Below, in pieces: positions 63,501 through 64,000 of a DNA stretch of 64,000 nt; within the stretch, counting starts at the first letter, position 1; each line of letters starts with the position of its first letter. Both the position numbers and the translations under genes were made by a program. Under the pieces are notes generated by a model that was not told the DNA's origin, ran no database searches, and was given only the letters and a program-made list of their open reading frames with translations. Source of the DNA: Otis tarda (taxonomy: Eukaryota > Chordata > Aves > Otidiformes > Otididae); assembly GCA_026413225.1 (NCBI GenBank), contig CM048554.1:47277963-47341962 (forward strand), given 5' to 3'.

Positions 63501-64000
63501 GTTCAAATATTCTAGGATCACTCGTTCCACAGCCATATTCTACCATGCTGAAGTTCTGTACTCCTGAAAGCTGAAACACTTATGGAGCAGAAAACTAAGT
63601 TATAATCAGGCAGCATTTGGTAGATCCAGGGCCTACTCCTCTATTCCCTCTTCTCTGAAAATTATAAGCTGATAGCGTTGTGATGATCACAACTTTCAGA
63701 TGTGTGACAGAACTGTCTCTAGATTATTTTTTTTAAAGGCTTAACCATATCTTTTATGAATTGGTCAGTCCAAGTCATAACAGATGTGTTTAAATACAGA
63801 AAAGATTTGTACTTGCTCAGAGAAGATGACCTTGGCTTATGGCGCAGTTACGTGTTCAGCTCAACTGTTACACATATTAATGTTTGTGGTTTTCCCCCCT
63901 TCATATATTCATGTGGAAAAACAATTCAGAAGGAACACTTACATCTAATGCACACCAGTCCTGCATCATTGAAATAACAAGTGTTAATTTCATCTGCAAT
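33419..64000 (-). CDS. UBR2: UBR2 E3 ubiquitin ligase, C-terminal 34 exons (5' part outside window)
   Basis: Thirty-four exons on the minus strand join in one unbroken frame of about 1,211 codons. They match the C-terminal two thirds of UBR2, which has 1,755 residues in human. UBR2 is an N-recognin of the N-degron pathway: it binds destabilising N-terminal residues and ubiquitinates the substrate with an E2 of the RAD6/UBE2A-B type, in nucleus and cytoplasm, with a role in meiosis. The substrate-binding UBR box and N-domain lie beyond base 64000. Visible here are the helical middle region, a basic coiled coil (49511-49692), the RING-H2 spread over three exons (46143-46304, 47644-47737, 48621-48820), and the C-terminal Cys/His-rich cap (35108-35278). 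All introns are GT-AG. The gene is convergent to PRPH2. Exon numbering below counts back from the last exon (L). Confidence 0.97.
34306..34407 (-). CDS. UBR2: UBR2 exon L-1
   Basis: 102 bases encode [15 protein letters not shown] to [12 protein letters not shown]. Both ends split Arg codons. The donor is GTAAAT. Confidence 0.96.
35108..35278 (-). CDS. UBR2: UBR2 exon L-2, Cys/His-rich C-terminal domain
   Basis: 171 bases beginning [12 protein letters not shown]. It contains the [13 protein letters not shown] and [10 protein letters not shown] clusters that make up the zinc-binding part of the C-terminal (autoinhibitory) domain of UBR1/2 proteins. Metal binding is inferred from family knowledge. 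Confidence 0.97.
35613..35690 (-). CDS. UBR2: UBR2 exon L-3
   Basis: 78 bases encode [16 protein letters not shown] to QASSF. The first base completes a Ser codon with exon L-4, across a 2.5 kb intron that carries the LTR-like repeat. Confidence 0.95.
36321..37477. mobile_element. LTR-like avian interspersed repeat (probable solo LTR)
   Basis: About 1.15 kb of GC-richer DNA lies inside UBR2 intron L-4/L-3. Its left end is near TGTAAGATTG and its right end is CCTACCACA, so both strands begin with TG and end with CA. The GGTTGACCCTGGCTGCATGA start on the minus strand and the body resemble a repeat I know from many bird genomes as an endogenous-retrovirus LTR. There is no gag, pol or env-like frame, so a solo LTR is likely. 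A block at about 36600-37080 consists of diverged tandem units of about 40-60 bases with CCATG...GGAGCAG motifs. No target-site duplication is obvious, and orientation and family are unresolved. Confidence 0.55.
38217..38273 (-). CDS. UBR2: UBR2 exon L-4
   Basis: 57 bases encode [18 protein letters not shown]. It is a small exon, recognised by its match to the human segment and by fitting phases on both sides. Confidence 0.94.
38528..38636 (-). CDS. UBR2: UBR2 exon L-5
   Basis: 109 bases encode [18 protein letters not shown] to EIVNTLIE. The acceptor is preceded by a run of T residues on the coding strand. The donor is GTATGT. Confidence 0.95.
39393..39523 (-). CDS. UBR2: UBR2 exon L-6
   Basis: 131 bases encode [17 protein letters not shown] to APSEIQ. 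I chose the acceptor at TCTTAAG over a nearer TAG because only it preserves the frame and the conserved SALK residues. Confidence 0.94.
39992..40017. repeat. (ATTT)n microsatellite
   Basis: Six tandem ATTT units lie immediately next to the donor of UBR2 exon L-7, in its downstream intron. Confidence 0.8.
40026..40116 (-). CDS. UBR2: UBR2 exon L-7
   Basis: 91 bases encode [17 protein letters not shown] to CQCTG, an acidic, less conserved linker segment in the family. The acceptor is TTCTTCAG. Confidence 0.94.
40583..40598 (-). other. UBR2: microexon-like segment between UBR2 exons L-8 and L-7
   Basis: Sixteen bases lie between TCTCTTTCAG and GTAAGT on the UBR2 strand. Skipping it keeps the frame of the neighbouring exons. 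Including it would shift the frame and create TGA at the junction with exon L-7. It is either a poison microexon or a chance pair of splice-site matches. Confidence 0.25.
40727..40862 (-). CDS. UBR2: UBR2 exon L-8
   Basis: 136 bases encode [17 protein letters not shown] to [11 protein letters not shown]. It starts on a codon boundary directly after TTTTATAG. The exon itself begins GTAAGC, so the acceptor abuts a donor-like sequence. Confidence 0.95.
41338..41405 (-). CDS. UBR2: UBR2 exon L-9
   Basis: 68 bases encode [19 protein letters not shown] then HLL. The donor is GTAAGT. Confidence 0.95.
41532..41665 (-). repeat. CR1 3' end, left arm of an inverted pair
   Basis: The plus strand opens ATCATAGAAGCATAGAA and continues with the GGAAGGGACC and ATCTAGTCCAACC blocks. 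This is a CR1 3' end in minus orientation, cut off at about 41665 where the opposing copy begins. Confidence 0.85.
41668..41870 (+). repeat. CR1 3' end, right arm of an inverted pair
   Basis: GATTAGACATAAGGAATAAT through GGTTGCC, then CCATCCCTGGAAACGTTCAA to GGCTTGGACTAGATGACC, is the plus-orientation CR1 3' region. It lies head-on against the copy at 41532-41665, inside the UBR2 intron between L-10 and L-9. Confidence 0.85.
43382..43478 (-). CDS. UBR2: UBR2 exon L-10
   Basis: 97 bases encode [17 protein letters not shown] to HFCTLLA. The donor GTAAGT was chosen over a GT two bases earlier because only it restores the conserved Ala-Ser-Leu-Val junction with L-9. Confidence 0.95.
43481..43500. 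repeat. UBR2: homopolymer forming the polypyrimidine tract of exon L-10
   Basis: On the UBR2 strand this is a run of about 18 T residues ending just before AAAG and exon L-10. Length variation here could affect splicing of the exon. Confidence 0.75.
43937..43992 (-). CDS. UBR2: UBR2 exon L-11
   Basis: 56 bases encode [18 protein letters not shown], completing a Glu codon with L-12. Only 83 bases of intron separate it from L-12. Confidence 0.95.
44076..44224 (-). CDS. UBR2: UBR2 exon L-12
   Basis: 149 bases encode [15 protein letters not shown] to [12 protein letters not shown], one of the best conserved blocks of the C-terminal half. Confidence 0.96.
45038..45110 (-). CDS. UBR2: UBR2 exon L-13
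   Basis: 73 bases encode [17 protein letters not shown] and RPDFKP. The Ser-rich start is variable in the family; the LPEGFRPDF part is conserved. Confidence 0.94.
45278..45659 (+). repeat. CR1 LINE 3' end in UBR2 intron
   Basis: It runs from TTAGTCTGGAGAAAAGGAGG, through AGACCTTATTGCTCTCTACA, to the terminal AATGATTCTATGATTTT. It is diverged and contains a short internal duplication of GCAATGAGGT. It lies antisense to UBR2. Confidence 0.88.
45695..45792 (-). CDS. UBR2: UBR2 exon L-14
   Basis: 98 bases encode [17 protein letters not shown] to LLRDEDCA. Confidence 0.95.
46143..46304 (-). CDS. UBR2: UBR2 exon L-15, last part of RING-H2
   Basis: 162 bases encode [17 protein letters not shown] to PPPRVLFN. 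The CPLC pair supplies the final zinc ligands of the atypical RING. The donor GTCTGT is a weak match to consensus. Confidence 0.96.
47644..47737 (-). CDS. UBR2: UBR2 exon L-16, middle of RING-H2
   Basis: 94 bases encode [14 protein letters not shown] and [12 protein letters not shown]. The Cys and two His residues are the central RING-H2 ligands by homology. Confidence 0.96.
48621..48820 (-). CDS. UBR2: UBR2 exon L-17, first part of RING-H2
   Basis: 200 bases begin [17 protein letters not shown]. They include the [17 protein letters not shown] motif whose Cys-x2-Cys opens the RING. The donor is GTAAGT. Confidence 0.96.
49511..49692 (-). CDS. UBR2: UBR2 exon L-18, basic coiled coil
   Basis: 182 bases encode [19 protein letters not shown] to the acidic [11 protein letters not shown]. 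It is a long charged helix before the RING, and resembles the helix through which UBR1-family ligases hold their E2. That role is inferred from the family. Confidence 0.96.
50455..50535 (-). CDS. UBR2: UBR2 exon L-19
   Basis: 81 bases, a whole number of codons on both sides: [17 protein letters not shown] to NIMEE. Skipping it would keep the frame. Confidence 0.95.
50763..50872 (-). CDS. UBR2: UBR2 exon L-20
   Basis: 110 bases encode [18 protein letters not shown] to KDMIRWILK. Confidence 0.95.
51622..51724 (-). CDS. UBR2: UBR2 exon L-21
   Basis: 103 bases encode [17 protein letters not shown] to TFTFTQKIS. Confidence 0.95.
51725..53703 (-). other. UBR2: UBR2 intron L-22/L-21
   Basis: About 2 kb, AT-rich, with no repeat or exon recognised. 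It is one of the larger introns in this part of the gene. Confidence 0.7.
53704..53858 (-). CDS. UBR2: UBR2 exon L-22
   Basis: 155 bases encode [17 protein letters not shown] to AWSESMLQR. Confidence 0.96.
54238..54286 (-). CDS. UBR2: UBR2 exon L-23
   Basis: 49 bases encode [16 protein letters not shown], a short charged helix. Confidence 0.95.
54399..54431. repeat. poly(A) tract in UBR2 intron
   Basis: About 30 A residues on the plus strand, T-rich in the UBR2 transcript. It sits directly downstream, on the minus strand, of the open frame at 54450-54749. Confidence 0.85.
54450..54749 (-). other. 99-codon open frame inside a UBR2 intron, with one membrane-like segment
   Basis: A complete ATG-to-stop frame lies on the same strand as UBR2 and fills half of the 595-base intron between exons L-24 and L-23. 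It begins [18 protein letters not shown] hydrophobic stretch, [20 protein letters not shown] (about residues 52-71), is followed by the basic ARKR, as in a stop-transfer anchor. I do not recognise the family, and there is no in-frame link to UBR2 exons. It may be a remnant of an inserted gene or a chance frame. Confidence 0.25.
54882..54984 (-). CDS. UBR2: UBR2 exon L-24
   Basis: 103 bases encode [16 protein letters not shown] to HFSRAEQSK. Confidence 0.96.
55237..55289 (-). CDS. UBR2: UBR2 exon L-25
   Basis: 53 bases encode [17 protein letters not shown] and two bases of a Lys codon. Confidence 0.94.
55777..55938 (-). repeat. CR1 LINE 3' end in UBR2 intron
   Basis: The plus strand carries ATAGAATCATAGAATGGTTA, GGTTGGAAGGGACCTTCAAA and the CATCTAGTCCAACC block, then the GGAGCAGGGACATC and CCATCCAGCCTGGCC blocks. 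This is the classic bird CR1 3' end, little diverged, and in the same orientation as UBR2. Confidence 0.93.
56735..56859 (-). CDS. UBR2: UBR2 exon L-26
   Basis: 125 bases encode [17 protein letters not shown] to [10 protein letters not shown]. Confidence 0.96.
57157..57220 (-). CDS. UBR2: UBR2 exon L-27
   Basis: 64 bases encode [16 protein letters not shown] to IIMIV. Confidence 0.95.
57595..57717 (-). CDS. UBR2: UBR2 exon L-28
   Basis: 123 bases, a whole number of codons: [16 protein letters not shown] to RFSTENTNK. Confidence 0.96.
59023..59088 (-). CDS. UBR2: UBR2 exon L-29
   Basis: 66 bases, a whole number of codons: [16 protein letters not shown] to IVMLQ. Confidence 0.96.
59089..60981 (-). 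other. UBR2: UBR2 intron L-30/L-29
   Basis: About 1.9 kb, AT-rich; no repeat family or exon recognised. Confidence 0.7.
60982..61092 (-). CDS. UBR2: UBR2 exon L-30
   Basis: 111 bases, a whole number of codons: [16 protein letters not shown] to NGFSLVNQ. Confidence 0.96.
61882..61943 (-). CDS. UBR2: UBR2 exon L-31
   Basis: 62 bases encode [16 protein letters not shown] then LLPL, completing a Gly codon with L-32. Confidence 0.95.
62969..63152 (-). CDS. UBR2: UBR2 exon L-32
   Basis: 184 bases encode [17 protein letters not shown] to [12 protein letters not shown]. Confidence 0.96.
63308..63324 (+). repeat. poly(G) run in UBR2 intron
   Basis: About a dozen consecutive G residues lie on the plus strand (poly(C) in the UBR2 transcript). 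Such runs are prone to sequencing error. Confidence 0.7.
63943..64000 (-). CDS. UBR2: UBR2 exon L-33, cut by or ending near the window edge
   Basis: It encodes [16 protein letters not shown], then the donor GTAAGT. The exon may begin at 63993 after ATTGCAG, or run past base 64000 in the same frame; the window does not decide. Confidence 0.85.

Noticed and set aside
1-64000. tRNA, rRNA, CRISPR, bacterial operon or riboswitch features
   Set aside because: The window is vertebrate nuclear DNA. I saw no cloverleaf, rRNA segment or repeat-spacer array.

Overview
This window is a piece of vertebrate nuclear genome, almost certainly from a bird. Three genes are recognisable, all split by or lying beside AT-rich non-coding DNA. 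The most abundant interspersed repeat is the avian-type CR1 LINE 3' end (five to six copies). A roughly 1.15 kb LTR-like repeat of a kind common in birds also sits in a UBR2 intron. The gene order TBCC - PRPH2 - UBR2, with UBR2 convergent to the other two, is the mirror image of the human 6p21.1 segment. The exact species cannot be read from the sequence.

Layout. 1-967: CpG-rich bidirectional-looking promoter with two CCAAT boxes. 968-1993 (+): intronless TBCC, complete, 341 aa. 1994-12309: TBCC 3' UTR, then a long stretch with no recognisable gene. 12310-21195 (+): PRPH2 (peripherin-2/rds), complete in three exons of 581, 247 and 237 coding bases, 354 aa. 21222-27107 (+): three phase-compatible exons with good splice sites that I cannot assign to a known gene. 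They start 26 bases after the PRPH2 stop and could be fed either by a small upstream exon in PRPH2 intron 2 or by a cryptic donor inside PRPH2 exon 3. 27108-31870: intergenic, repeats only. 31870-64000 (-): the C-terminal two thirds of UBR2 in 34 exons (about 1,211 codons). The 5' part of that gene, including the UBR box, lies beyond base 64000. All UBR2 exon phases join without a break.

Functionally the genes are independent. TBCC folds tubulin, PRPH2 shapes photoreceptor disc rims, and UBR2 is an N-recognin E3 ubiquitin ligase. The item most worth following up is the unassigned small multi-exon gene, or alternative PRPH2 3' end, at 20138-27107. Others are a short open frame with a membrane segment inside a UBR2 intron (54450-54749), a 16-nt microexon-like segment in UBR2 that would introduce a stop, and an inverted CR1 pair in a UBR2 intron.
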